DNA from: Clostridia bacterium
Lineage (GTDB): Bacteria; Bacillota; Clostridia; TANB77; CAG-465
Assembly: GCA_028684095.1 (NCBI GenBank)
Contig: JAQUGQ010000009.1
Coordinates: forward strand, 1 to 58,019
Reading direction: 5' to 3'
Length of the DNA stretch: 58,019 nucleotides
The notes beneath the pieces are model-generated. The model made no database searches. It was given only the letters and a program-made list of their open reading frames with translations, and was not told where the DNA came from. Each line of letters starts with the position of its first letter. Position 1 is the first letter of the stretch. The translations under genes and the position numbers were made by a program. Shown piece after piece: positions 25,901 through 34,209 of the stretch.

Positions 25901-28900
25901 TTGCATTTTGTCCTATCACACTTGCCTTACCTATATTCAAACTATATAATGTACTAAGATTATAAAATGCTTCATTTCCAATTGAGTATAAGTTATCAAA
26001 TTCTGCCTTTGTTAATTTTGTAGCAGTAAATGCATTATCACCTATTATTTTTACTTTAGGTGTAATAATTGAATTAATTTTCAATCCATAAAAAGCTTTT
26101 TTACCAATATTAACTATATTTGGGTTACTGATATTTACAGTATTATTCAAAGTAACAGTAGAATTTCTGTAAGCATTATCTCCAATTGATATTACATCTT
26201 TAGTTACTTCATTTATAGTAAATGTAGTTGGTATATTATAAGATGATGTTAAATCTGCTCCTTGATAAGAAACTATTTCCCATCCATTAACATTATTATC
26301 ATAATAATCAGTTAAATTTACTTCTTTTACTGTATATTCTCCAAAATCATATGGAATAGCTACATGATAATAACTTCCTGTTATTGATCCTGTTGTATAT
26401 ATATATTGTTCATTTGATGAAAATAGATCTTTATATAGGCTAAGTATTGTATTACCTTCAGTACTAGTCCCGTTAGGTACATAAATACGAAGTCTACCAT
26501 CTAAATATTGTCCCCACCCACTAAATACAGCAGTATCTCCAACTGTTAAATTAACAACCTCTGCATTATTAATAGTTCTTGTAGTAGTGTTATTAAAATA
26601 AACTTTACCAAGTTGTGGACAATTAAATAGTGCTCTATCACCAATTACTTCAACTTTGCCTAAATTAATTTCATATAAACTTAAACTATCCTTAAAAGCA
26701 TTATTACCTAAATTAATTATATTATCTAATGTTACATATTTTAGTGTTGTTGTTTCAAATGCGCTATTACCTATTGAAGTAATATTATTTCCATATAGAT
26801 TTTCAATTTCTGTATTATAGAAAGAATAATCTCCTATTACATTAACATTTTGTAAATTTATACCTATTATGTTTCTATCATAAAAAGCATAATTTTTTAT
26901 TGTTTTAATATTATCTGATATTATTACTGTTGTTCCAGATATTGGTGTTATTAAATCTCTAAAAGATGAATATCCTAATTCATTTATATTATATTGTTGG
27001 TTGTTATACATTATATTATTTGGTACTGTGAATAAGCTACCAACGCTTATTTCACTTACAAATAAAGATATTCCTACACCATCAATAGTATTATATATAA
27101 AGTAATTTCTTAAATCAGATAAGTTAGAAGTTCTATGCACATATTCATTTGATATATTTGTTGTATTTCTGTAAAGTTCAATAGAACTTTCTGGTACAAA
27201 ATATCTAACTCCATTAACACTATTATCAAAAACTTGGCTAGCAACTTCTGGAGGGTTTAATCCCTCAAAATTAATGTATTTAGAATCTGTAAATGCTAGA
27301 GTTTCAATTAATGTAACAGTTTCAGGTATAGATACAAAATTAAATTTATCTGTTGGCTCAGAAGGAATTGTACCAAGTGTATCATTTTCAAAAGCACTAG
27401 CACCTATCTCTACTAAAGTTTTTGGTAATATGATAGTTTTCAAAGATGCTTTATTAGATAGAGCATTAGCTGGAATTCTATCTAATACACTATCATCTTT
27501 AACTCTTGCATTAGCAATATCTAGATACTCTAGCTGTGGTATTTCGCTACTTTTAAGAAATGTAAAGTTTGTATTTTCCATATAATTAGCATTTACTGTA
27601 TAAACAACTATTTTTTTTATATCCGCAATACTTTGCATTACATCAGGAGATTGACCCTCAGTAAAATATTCAATTAACAAATCTCTAATAGTATCATCTG
27701 CATTTCTTATATAAACTATATATGAGTTTGTTTCTCCAATTATAGGTACTACCGAATCTATTATATCAGTATATGATATATCCGCTTGTCCAAAGCTTTC
27801 AGAACCGCTTACTGTTATATCATTAGATGCTACTCCTTTTACTATTAAAGTATTACCATTATTTGGTCCTAAATATGGAGTTGCAGTTGTAGGTAAAACT
27901 ATTGAACTTCCACCTTCAATTCCTCTAATTATATTTAAGTTGTATATATATATTTGTGGTTTTGTAAATGAATCTAACAATCTCATATCTTGAAATTGAA
28001 CTTGAACTATACTTCCATTGTTTAATATTTCTATATTAGTTGCGTTAGGTTCAGCTACAACATTTCCAACATCTACATTTGGTGCAATTGTGAGTCTTGT
28101 ATTTGACATGATGTGTAAATCTGCTGGAATATTACCTATTTTATTACTTATTATTCTTACATTATCTAGTAATACTCCATCTTCTTCTTCATTTTGTAAG
28201 CCATTCAAGGTAATTTTGTCTCCAACAAATATATCATAAACTCCATTTTGACCAAGAAAATGTATTTTACTTTTTGGTGTATTAATAAATAATTCATTTC
28301 CGATATCAATTTGACCAGTTCCTATAGTGTTAATAATTAATTCTCCAAATTCAACGAAATCATAAACTAAATCTCCTGTTATTGCTAATTTATATCCATT
28401 AGTATCAATATTTAATCTTCTTGATATATTTACTGAACCATCTACATTTATATTTGATGTAAGTTTAACTGTATCTCCTGGTACAGCATTACTAATAGCA
28501 TTTCTAAATTGTAGTTCACTTCCTACTTGCCAAACTTCACCCTCTAAAGGTCCATCTATTTCTGCACCTACTTGTGTTACATACACATTTGTATGAACAG
28601 ACAATGTTTGACCATTATATAGAGCAGTATTGGCTGTTGAATACATGCCATAGTCTAATCTATAATATCTCTTGTTATTTTCAGTAAACTCTGCATCGAG
28701 TTCTATAATTCCATTTTTAATTGAATTTCCTATGATAGAAAGATTAGATACTGGTTGAGAACTATCAAATTCAACACTTTCGTCAAGTGGATTTGCTGCC
28801 GCATATGCTTTTAATTTCGAATCATATTCTGGTGTAATCGCATAAGTCTTTACACTATCAGTTACATCATAAAATCTATAATACATAACACCCGCATTTG

Positions 28901-29723
28901 CAACAGTTCCATCTAATTGAAACGTTATATTATATGCTATATCAAGTGATCCAATATTTTCTATTTCAATAAATTTGCTATTTCTTGATGTAACACCTAA
29001 ATTAGTTTCATATATAGTAGTTGCTACATCATCTATATCTCCTAAAAAAGTTCCAGCATTATCATATTGATTAATTTCACAATCAATATTACCTATACCA
29101 AAAAATGTTCCTTTACTGACATATTCATTGTAAAACCAAGCAAAAACAGAATTACCTATAAGCAATAGCATAACTACTACTACAAGTGCTTTAAAGGATA
29201 ATTCATTTACTTTAAACTTTTTCAAAATATTATACAATTTATATATATAATTTTTATTGTCATCTGATTTATTTTTATTTGCCATTTTGAAAATAAAATT
29301 TTTACAACCATTTGTAAAATTCAAAGCTGAATCTCTAAATCTTAATGACTTTAATTTTGTTATAATTTTAAACTTACTTAAGTTTGATTTATTGTTTTTT
29401 ATTTGTCTAACTTTTTTTACTTTATTTTTTTTATTTGATTGTAGAATAGGATCACTTAATTCTTCTGTATTTATAATATTATTAGGAAAAGTAGCAAACT
29501 TATTAATATTTCTAACTTCTTCATTTTTGTTATTCTTATCAAATTCTAAAATAGAGTCATTAATTAATTCTGTTTTTTCAATATTTTTTGAAAAAACAAT
29601 CTTTTTATTTTCATCAAAATCTTCATAATTTCTATAATTCTCAAGTAATTGCCTTATATTCGTATCATTATCAAAGATAGTTTTATGTTTTTTATCTTCT
29701 TTGTTACTTTTCACTAGTTTCAC
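22920..29723 (-). CDS. Giant TasA-domain/BspA-type leucine-rich-repeat surface protein
   Basis: 2267 residues. In order: a 175-residue basic, low-complexity N-terminal stretch with no membrane segment; a helix at about 178-196 ending NSVFAWF, the SipW-type cleavage context; a TasA/CalY-like beta domain (about 200-390, with IEIENIGSLDIAYNITFQLD); a beta-helix-like domain (about 395-650); then BspA-type repeats (IGDYAF, LGNNAF, TLKYVTLDNI type) to the end. Four super-repeats of about 240 residues each carry RIYVP, GSY...YDIGEYSIK and GWEIIEYHG. There is no LPXTG or C-terminal anchor. It is the last gene of the fibre operon, starting with GTG overlapping the sipW-like stop (an in-frame GTG three codons later, behind AGGTG, is also possible). 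It is most likely an adhesin carried on the fibre. Confidence 0.8.
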   Translation of the reverse strand: MKLVKSNKEDKKHKTIFDNDTNIRQLLENYRNYEDFDENKKIVFSKNIEKTELINDSILEFDKNNKNEEVRNINKFATFPNNIINTEELSDPILQSNKKNKVKKVRQIKNNKSNLSKFKIITKLKSLRFRDSALNFTNGCKNFIFKMANKNKSDDNKNYIYKLYNILKKFKVNELSFKALVVVVMLLLIGNSVFAWFYNEYVSKGTFFGIGNIDCEINQYDNAGTFLGDIDDVATTIYETNLGVTSRNSKFIEIENIGSLDIAYNITFQLDGTVANAGVMYYRFYDVTDSVKTYAITPEYDSKLKAYAAANPLDESVEFDSSQPVSNLSIIGNSIKNGIIELDAEFTENNKRYYRLDYGMYSTANTALYNGQTLSVHTNVYVTQVGAEIDGPLEGEVWQVGSELQFRNAISNAVPGDTVKLTSNINVDGSVNISRRLNIDTNGYKLAITGDLVYDFVEFGELIINTIGTGQIDIGNELFINTPKSKIHFLGQNGVYDIFVGDKITLNGLQNEEEDGVLLDNVRIISNKIGNIPADLHIMSNTRLTIAPNVDVGNVVAEPNATNIEILNNGSIVQVQFQDMRLLDSFTKPQIYIYNLNIIRGIEGGSSIVLPTTATPYLGPNNGNTLIVKGVASNDITVSGSESFGQADISYTDIIDSVVPIIGETNSYIVYIRNADDTIRDLLIEYFTEGQSPDVMQSIADIKKIVVYTVNANYMENTNFTFLKSSEIPQLEYLDIANARVKDDSVLDRIPANALSNKASLKTIILPKTLVEIGASAFENDTLGTIPSEPTDKFNFVSIPETVTLIETLAFTDSKYINFEGLNPPEVASQVFDNSVNGVRYFVPESSIELYRNTTNISNEYVHRTSNLSDLRNYFIYNTIDGVGISLFVSEISVGSLFTVPNNIMYNNQQYNINELGYSSFRDLITPISGTTVIISDNIKTIKNYAFYDRNIIGINLQNVNVIGDYSFYNTEIENLYGNNITSIGNSAFETTTLKYVTLDNIINLGNNAFKDSLSLYEINLGKVEVIGDRALFNCPQLGKVYFNNTTTRTINNAEVVNLTVGDTAVFSGWGQYLDGRLRIYVPNGTSTEGNTILSLYKDLFSSNEQYIYTTGSITGSYYHVAIPYDFGEYTVKEVNLTDYYDNNVNGWEIVSYQGADLTSSYNIPTTFTINEVTKDVISIGDNAYRNSTVTLNNTVNISNPNIVNIGKKAFYGLKINSIITPKVKIIGDNAFTATKLTKAEFDNLYSIGNEAFYNLSTLYSLNIGKASVIGQNAIANNINLEQLFFDCNDVNNMTIDEINFSNIGINSSKRFRIYVPNDQASIDFYKALLPLYQQYVYESGIIIGSYINTPIPYDIGEYSIKVVDILNSNGVNVNGWEIIEYHGQNLQSGYVFPTEINVESLSLNVISVGDNAFIHTTLDTGLSVDINSNYLLNIGDNAFKGTEGINSIIANSLVTLGNNAFENSSLTNASFDNLNSIGEYALANMLTLYSINLGTVKNMDANSLYNLDRLEQIFFESTDLNLAFNNTAITDVGSLTNNKIRIYVTDAIAPNGKQYADVYKDLFATEYKEYFFAKGHIIGSYQQANIPWDIGIFSVRKVIKTNASAANVTGWEIIEYHGADIPSSYTLPNSLTIESETYDLISIGDYAYKFAQMIPDNSFAISHPYLLNIGNYAFNGLDGVSSVTANNVVNVGDYAFISNRLLTISFNNLSIAGQYAFAENNLLNYVNLGTITNLGNNLFENDTAIEQIYFSSTNGNVQSGTMNIVFGNYAFLNAGTQIGNRLRIYVPYGDLSGNYTYVDAYKNTMSVDFENFIYGTGTIYGSYVNSPLVYDIGEYSIKSTTKLKVDNSVATGWEIIEYHGPNLTSGYSLPTSFTADSQTMDVISIGDYAFFHTDSVGSQTWSVALGTSMVYIGDYAFNNRDISTLTGNRLSYIGKHAFENCEYLTSVIFNGVKVVDEYAFHSNMRISNVILGENIITIGDYAFYNPYYGGVGGAAGPMTNFTLSVMTAPTITANSFPAFRTVWIWKYYNHSISVPTGATGFTEPLWPDEVMERVSYVGSFSYNVINTNQIELISYTGSDTTLVIPESFNVSGNIYNVTSIGPATFDNTSNLTTITIPRYVDTIQNGFLANNNSITTINVNSNNAFYSATAGVLYNKTNTHLIKYPNRKTGSYTMLSTTKVVGIGAFSGASVITTLTIPTSVIAISSNSFDNCTTLNRINFSASVPPMLLGANIFPINSGMYLNVPNPNVAAYEGAIYYYIYRDYIS
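24100..26720 (-). repeat. Four tandem super-repeats of about 700-720 bp inside the giant gene
   Basis: The GWEI motif recurs at about 26283, 25598, 24881 and 24161. DNA identity is high locally, for example in the stretch encoding EIIEYHG at 24150 and 24870. Such repeats can recombine and change adhesin length. Confidence 0.7.
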
Positions 29724-30247
29724 CTACTTTTTTTTAATAATAATTTTAATTCTTTCAACTCAGATCTAAATAATATAGCTAAGGGAAGTATTACTATAAA
29801 AATAAATCCAAATACATTTCTCATAAGTCTACTTATAATACTTACTGTAAAAATCTTATAAATTACTACTCCATATACTTGTTCTTGATATACTGCAGGG
29901 TCTAAAATCGGATTAGAAATTCCTTTTGTATAATATATATATCTATCATTTTCTGTTATTATTTGTTCAACTTGATGAGTAATTATTTTATCTTTAAACT
30001 CACTAGTCATACCTTCATATGATATTATATCACCAACTTTTATTTTGCTATAATCAGTCTTTTTAACTATTATCACATCACCAACTTTTAGTTTTGGACT
30101 CATACTAGCAGTTGAAACAGAAAATATTTTCAATCCAAACAAGCCATTACTTCTTGGAAATAGTCTAGTAAATAATACGAGTATTATAAAAGAAATAATT
30201 ATAAAAAATATCAAGTATTTAATTATATTTAAAAATTTTGTTTTCAT
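29720..30247 (-). CDS. sipW-like: SipW-type signal peptidase I (second copy)
   Basis: 175 residues, with an N-terminal helix (about 8-26) and C-terminal hydrophobic helices (about 138-162). The catalytic Ser is in STASMSPKLKVGD. The general base is His in IITHQVEQI, as in SipW and archaeal/ER-type peptidases; bacterial type I enzymes use Lys instead. A conserved Asp follows in the TKGISNPILD segment. These enzymes cleave AWF-type signal segments of TasA-like proteins. Its gene overlaps the giant adhesin gene by 4 bases, so it probably processes that protein. An AGGAGA site precedes the ATG. Confidence 0.9.
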   Translation of the reverse strand: MKTKFLNIIKYLIFFIIISFIILVLFTRLFPRSNGLFGLKIFSVSTASMSPKLKVGDVIIVKKTDYSKIKVGDIISYEGMTSEFKDKIITHQVEQIITENDRYIYYTKGISNPILDPAVYQEQVYGVVIYKIFTVSIISRLMRNVFGFIFIVILPLAILFRSELKELKLLLKKSR

Positions 30248-30278
30248 TAATTTCTCCTGTATTCATATTTAATCTTAT

Positions 30279-30926
30279 TTATGGATTTATAAACATTATT
30301 TTATTAATCGATAAATAAGTATTTTGTATAGCATTTGTAGCATTTTTAACTATAGTTATATTAAAAAATATTGATACCATATCATTTGCGGGTATTTGTA
30401 ATTTATTAAAAAAGTCAAAATAATAATGTTCATTCACTTCATCGTACTCTATCCTATCTTCCAGTTTAAACGTAAATAATTGAGGGCTAGTACATGTAAT
30501 TTGTACTACATCTTTTAACAAATCTATATCTCCATACATTTCTGAAAAAACAATTTTTGTTATTGAAGCAATAGTTTCAACATTATTATATACATCAAAA
30601 CGATATTTTTGAGTAGAACCAGGTTCTAATGTCGCTATTTGTATTAAAGGTTCTGATGGAGATTGTAACTGTTCAACATATTCATTGTCTTTTAGTAAAA
30701 ATAGTTTTACATCCACATCATTATCTGTTACAATAAGCTGACCAGTATAGTCTATATTTTCAGCAGATGAAGCATTTGTAACCATCCAAGCAAATACACC
30801 AAACATAGCCACTATAGCAATATTAAGTAAAATATTCATTATGAGTTTTGGACTTTTTAGTGTATTTACTTTCTTCTTTACTTGTTTTTTCATATTTCTT
30901 GTTGCAAACTTTTTTCTATATTCCAT
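30279..30926 (-). CDS. TasA-like exported protein, short type
   Basis: 215 residues. A basic N terminus and a membrane helix end in FGVFAWMVTNASSA, a SipW-type signal segment at about residue 40-50. The mature part is beta-rich with ATLEPGSTQKYRFDVYNN, which resembles the edge strands of TasA/CalY. It lacks the WxEGxDxDC motif of the other subunits, so it may be a cap, adapter or anchor rather than a polymerising subunit. GAGGT precedes the ATG. Its gene lies between a full subunit gene and the second signal peptidase gene. Confidence 0.7.
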   Translation of the reverse strand: MEYRKKFATRNMKKQVKKKVNTLKSPKLIMNILLNIAIVAMFGVFAWMVTNASSAENIDYTGQLIVTDNDVDVKLFLLKDNEYVEQLQSPSEPLIQIATLEPGSTQKYRFDVYNNVETIASITKIVFSEMYGDIDLLKDVVQITCTSPQLFTFKLEDRIEYDEVNEHYYFDFFNKLQIPANDMVSIFFNITIVKNATNAIQNTYLSINKIMFINP

Positions 30927-30953
30927 ATATTTACCTCATCATAATCCAGTGAT

Positions 30954-32045
30954 TTAGAAATTTACTGTAGTTGCATAAGATTCTGGTGATATACCTGGTT
31001 GCTCAGCAATTCTTACATAAACCGTCGTATAACCCACAAACGACATATATGGATCTGTTACTTTTGTCCATATCGTTGTTTTATCATTAGTTAAAGCCCA
31101 TTCCATATCTGTAGTTAGGTTATTTATTGTATGATTAGAAGTATTAGCTGTGACATTTGGTGCATCTAATAATACATTAGCACTACCAAATTTTAAATAT
31201 ACATCTAACAATGAACTTGCAATAGTGTTAGTACAGTCAACATCGCCGCCTTCTAACCATATTCTAATATTCACTCTTACTTGTGTATTTGCAGGTATTG
31301 TAGTTATTAATTTATTTAAGTCAATAGGGTCATCATCAAATAATCCTCTACCACCATTTTTATTATCAAAAGTTCTAACAATTTGATCCCCAATTAAATC
31401 AGGATCAATATTATTATATATAAAATCACCTATACCAATGACTGCTTCTGTTGTAAATGGTTTATTTATTCCATTTTCTTCTTCATTACCAAAAATCATA
31501 TTAGTTGTAGTAGTTGCATTAGTTATTGTAGCTGCTATTCTTATTGCATCTGCTGCAATTCCTGTAAAACTAGAATCCTTATGCATATATACATGTTTTG
31601 CATATTCTTCTGTTTGTAAATAAAAATCATAATCAATATATCCATATTCGTTTATATTACTTTTGGCTACAACAGTATCTATTTGTACAAATGTAGGATT
31701 TTGAACCCCTAAACCTTGTCCAAAATCAATTCTGAAAAAATTAATATTATCTGCTGATGAAACTTGTTTTAATTCAAAAGATTCGAAATCATTAAATAAT
31801 TGATTAAGACTTAGCGTTGTTCTACTAGGACTATCTGGTGAAAGTTTTATCATAAGTCCATCTGCTACCGTTACTTTTATTTGATTTCCAACTATTTGTG
31901 GATTAGCATTTTCTGAAAACCAAGAATATGAAGAAAATATAAACAAAATGCTTATTCCAAATAGTATAAAAATTTTAGTAAATATTTTACTACTTACATT
32001 AAGTTTAAAAAATTTGTTTTCACATTTATCTTTTGTTATTTTCAT
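30954..32045 (-). CDS. TasA-like fibre subunit
   Basis: 363 residues. The signal segment ends FIFSSYSWFSENANP. The mature protein starts VGNQIKVTVADGLMIKLSPD, a strand order seen in its paralogues (xVxxxxGxxIxxxxDxxxW). Near the C terminus it has RIWLEGGDVDCTN, the W-x-E-G-x-D-x-D-C motif shared by four proteins of this operon. After the motif come more than 80 further residues, an extra C-terminal beta domain (about 280-363) not present in the others. AGGGAATAG precedes the ATG. Confidence 0.75.
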   Translation of the reverse strand: MKITKDKCENKFFKLNVSSKIFTKIFILFGISILFIFSSYSWFSENANPQIVGNQIKVTVADGLMIKLSPDSPSRTTLSLNQLFNDFESFELKQVSSADNINFFRIDFGQGLGVQNPTFVQIDTVVAKSNINEYGYIDYDFYLQTEEYAKHVYMHKDSSFTGIAADAIRIAATITNATTTTNMIFGNEEENGINKPFTTEAVIGIGDFIYNNIDPDLIGDQIVRTFDNKNGGRGLFDDDPIDLNKLITTIPANTQVRVNIRIWLEGGDVDCTNTIASSLLDVYLKFGSANVLLDAPNVTANTSNHTINNLTTDMEWALTNDKTTIWTKVTDPYMSFVGYTTVYVRIAEQPGISPESYATTVNF

Positions 32046-32070
32046 AATCTATTCCCTTCTTCTGTATTAT

Positions 32071-33048
32071 TTAAAATATACCAACAAAACTCAAGAATAT
32101 CTTAAATTGTCCACCTTTTAATGAATATATAGCTTCTCTATCATTTCCCTCTACCCATATTCTTATAGTTACTGCTCTTACATTTTCTTCAATATTTTCA
32201 CTAATAGTGTCAATACTTGTTAATGCAATATCATCTCCACTTGAAAATGTCTCATATGAAGCATTTATGTCTTCAGTAACATTTGTTAAACTTTCTAAGT
32301 AAAAACTATCAAAATCTATAACTTTTGTATATTCATAGTCTTGTGATTCAGTTGAGTCTAAGTATCCATAGTATTTATCATCTACTATTTTAACTTGATA
32401 TCCTTTATTAGGTGCCCAGATTAATTTTGGAGTAGTTTGCTCAATAAATTCTTCATCTATTATATCATTTTCAATAAATGCTATCCTAACTGCTCCTGCT
32501 ATTAAATCTTTGGAAAAATTTCCATCTGGACTTTCTCTTATAATTTCAGTTGAATTAATTAAATTTATTGTATTTTTACCTGCCGCTGGATAAACATCAG
32601 ATTTTTTTTCCAAATATATAGTTGTCGGAGCTAAAGAACGAAACAATACTTTATATTCTAAGTAGTCTTCGTTTTTAATTGCAGGAACAAAATTTATTGG
32701 TGTACCATCATCACTTTTGATATTTGGCTTATAAAAATTAATACCTTCACTTGTAGATTCTTTATACAAAACAAAATCATCAGCAATATCAAACTCTGCT
32801 GTTTTCAACCATGTAATTCCATTATCTAAAGATATTTCTACCTGTTCAGCCCCTGATGTAGTAGCATTTAAATTAGGAACACCTATATCTTTATTATTTG
32901 TAAACCATGCATATGTTGCTATAATGAAAAAAATTACAGCAATAAGTAATTTTGTAACTGAAGAAACTAATTTTTCCTTTAATATTACACTTCTTGGTAT
33001 TAAAGATTTACTTTCTACTGTTACTACATTTTTTATTTTATTTTTCAA
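32071..33048 (-). CDS. TasA-like fibre subunit
   Basis: 325 residues with a TTG start behind GAGGT. The signal segment is FFIIATYAWFTNN at about 40-52. The mature domain begins VEISLDNGITWLKTAEF, in the same position as SMDATNWKASL of the major subunit. The C-terminal motif is RIWVEGNDREAIYSLKGGQF, a variant of WxEGxDxDC that has lost the Cys. Size and composition fit a minor subunit. Confidence 0.78.
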   Translation of the reverse strand: MKNKIKNVVTVESKSLIPRSVILKEKLVSSVTKLLIAVIFFIIATYAWFTNNKDIGVPNLNATTSGAEQVEISLDNGITWLKTAEFDIADDFVLYKESTSEGINFYKPNIKSDDGTPINFVPAIKNEDYLEYKVLFRSLAPTTIYLEKKSDVYPAAGKNTINLINSTEIIRESPDGNFSKDLIAGAVRIAFIENDIIDEEFIEQTTPKLIWAPNKGYQVKIVDDKYYGYLDSTESQDYEYTKVIDFDSFYLESLTNVTEDINASYETFSSGDDIALTSIDTISENIEENVRAVTIRIWVEGNDREAIYSLKGGQFKIFLSFVGIF

Positions 33049-33065
33049 AACTATACCTCGCTTTA

Positions 33066-34190
33066 CTATTTTCGTATTATTTGAATTGCTCTCTTCAAAT
33101 CAACATTATGTCTTTTTATATATTTGCAAAGTTCATTATATATAGTTTTTTGGACTTTGATTTTCTTCTGTTTATACAAACTAAAAGTTTTAGCAAGTAT
33201 TTGCTTAAACTCTGTTGCATCAATATCTTTATTTTCTTTCATGAAATCTTGAATTGACTTATTCAAATAATAGTCGTCTGATTTTTTTTCTTCCGGCTTA
33301 ATATCCTCTTTTTTAGATGTTAAATTATTTAATATATTGTAATTCATAAAAGAAGTTAGTACATATTTAAGTTCAACTTCTTTGTTAGAATCAATAACTA
33401 AATTTTCTTTAACTTCTTTTCTTTCTTTATAATCATATCTTTCTATAAACTCCCATAGCTCAAGTGCTTTCTTAAAATTTGTATTCTTTAAAATAGTATT
33501 AGTCTTTCTAATTGGTGATCTTACAGGCAAAGCGCCCATTAAAGATTTCATTAATGGGCTTTTAATATAATCTTGAACTATTAATTCAATTTTATCAATT
33601 CTTGTATTTATATCTAATCCTTGCCCATTTGATTTTAATGAATCTTCATAAGAATTTGCTTGTAGATTAAGACTTATATTTATTAGTTCACTGTTTACTT
33701 TTGTTTGTGAATTGAAATTAAGTTTCTTATCACTTTTTGAAAAAGATCCTTCTTTAACAGCATCTTTTCTTTGCTTTATAAACATATATAAATTATTAAG
33801 CAATGAAAAGATAAATCTATTTTCATACAAATCATAAGTTTCTTCTTTATGTATATTTAAAACTGCACTTGGTGTTATAAATCCATCATCACTTACACTC
33901 TGAATTAAATTAGTATGTTGTGCCAAATGTCTAATTGTTTCCATTGATATCTTTTTTGCTTTCTCTATAGGTACAATTTCTTCTTCTTGCATTAAAAATT
34001 TCTTTGGAATTCTTACTATAGCATCTAGATATTGAATAGTTTCCTCGATTTTATCTACCCATGAATAATCAAATTGGATACTATGAATATCTGTTTCAAT
34101 CTTATAGTTAGAATTATTTTGAGAAACAAATTCTTGTAACTTGTTTTCATCAATATTATTTACTAAATCTTTCATTCCATCTGTTTCCAC
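33066..34190 (-). CDS. DUF2357-type protein, McrC-like partner without visible nuclease
   Basis: 374 residues, soluble, GTG start behind GAGGT. The DUF2357 signature is recognisable: TPSAVLNIHKEETYDLYENR followed by FIFSLLNNLYMFI at about 120-150, and later MGALPVRSPIRKTNTILKNT with LELWEFIERYDY. DUF2357 is the N-terminal part of McrC-type proteins that pair with McrB-like ATPases. I see no PD-(D/E)xK nuclease residues in the remaining C-terminal 100 residues, which are charged and helical. Its gene starts 19 bases after the McrB-like gene ends, so the two are co-expressed. The function here is unknown; a regulator or adaptor of the ATPase is the natural guess. Confidence 0.7.
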   Translation of the reverse strand: METDGMKDLVNNIDENKLQEFVSQNNSNYKIETDIHSIQFDYSWVDKIEETIQYLDAIVRIPKKFLMQEEEIVPIEKAKKISMETIRHLAQHTNLIQSVSDDGFITPSAVLNIHKEETYDLYENRFIFSLLNNLYMFIKQRKDAVKEGSFSKSDKKLNFNSQTKVNSELINISLNLQANSYEDSLKSNGQGLDINTRIDKIELIVQDYIKSPLMKSLMGALPVRSPIRKTNTILKNTNFKKALELWEFIERYDYKERKEVKENLVIDSNKEVELKYVLTSFMNYNILNNLTSKKEDIKPEEKKSDDYYLNKSIQDFMKENKDIDATEFKQILAKTFSLYKQKKIKVQKTIYNELCKYIKRHNVDLKRAIQIIRK

Positions 34191-34209
34191 TTTAATACCT
34201 CTTACTTTA

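Noticed and set aside
24100-26720. Regular repeats suggestive of a CRISPR array
   Set aside because: They lie inside one open frame, have a period of about 700 bp and encode repeated protein motifs; there are no short repeats with unique spacers. No CRISPR array was seen in the window.
23023-29628. Several open plus-strand frames opposite the giant adhesin gene
   Set aside because: They are antisense shadows of a long, biased minus-strand gene, without ribosome sites or recognisable proteins.
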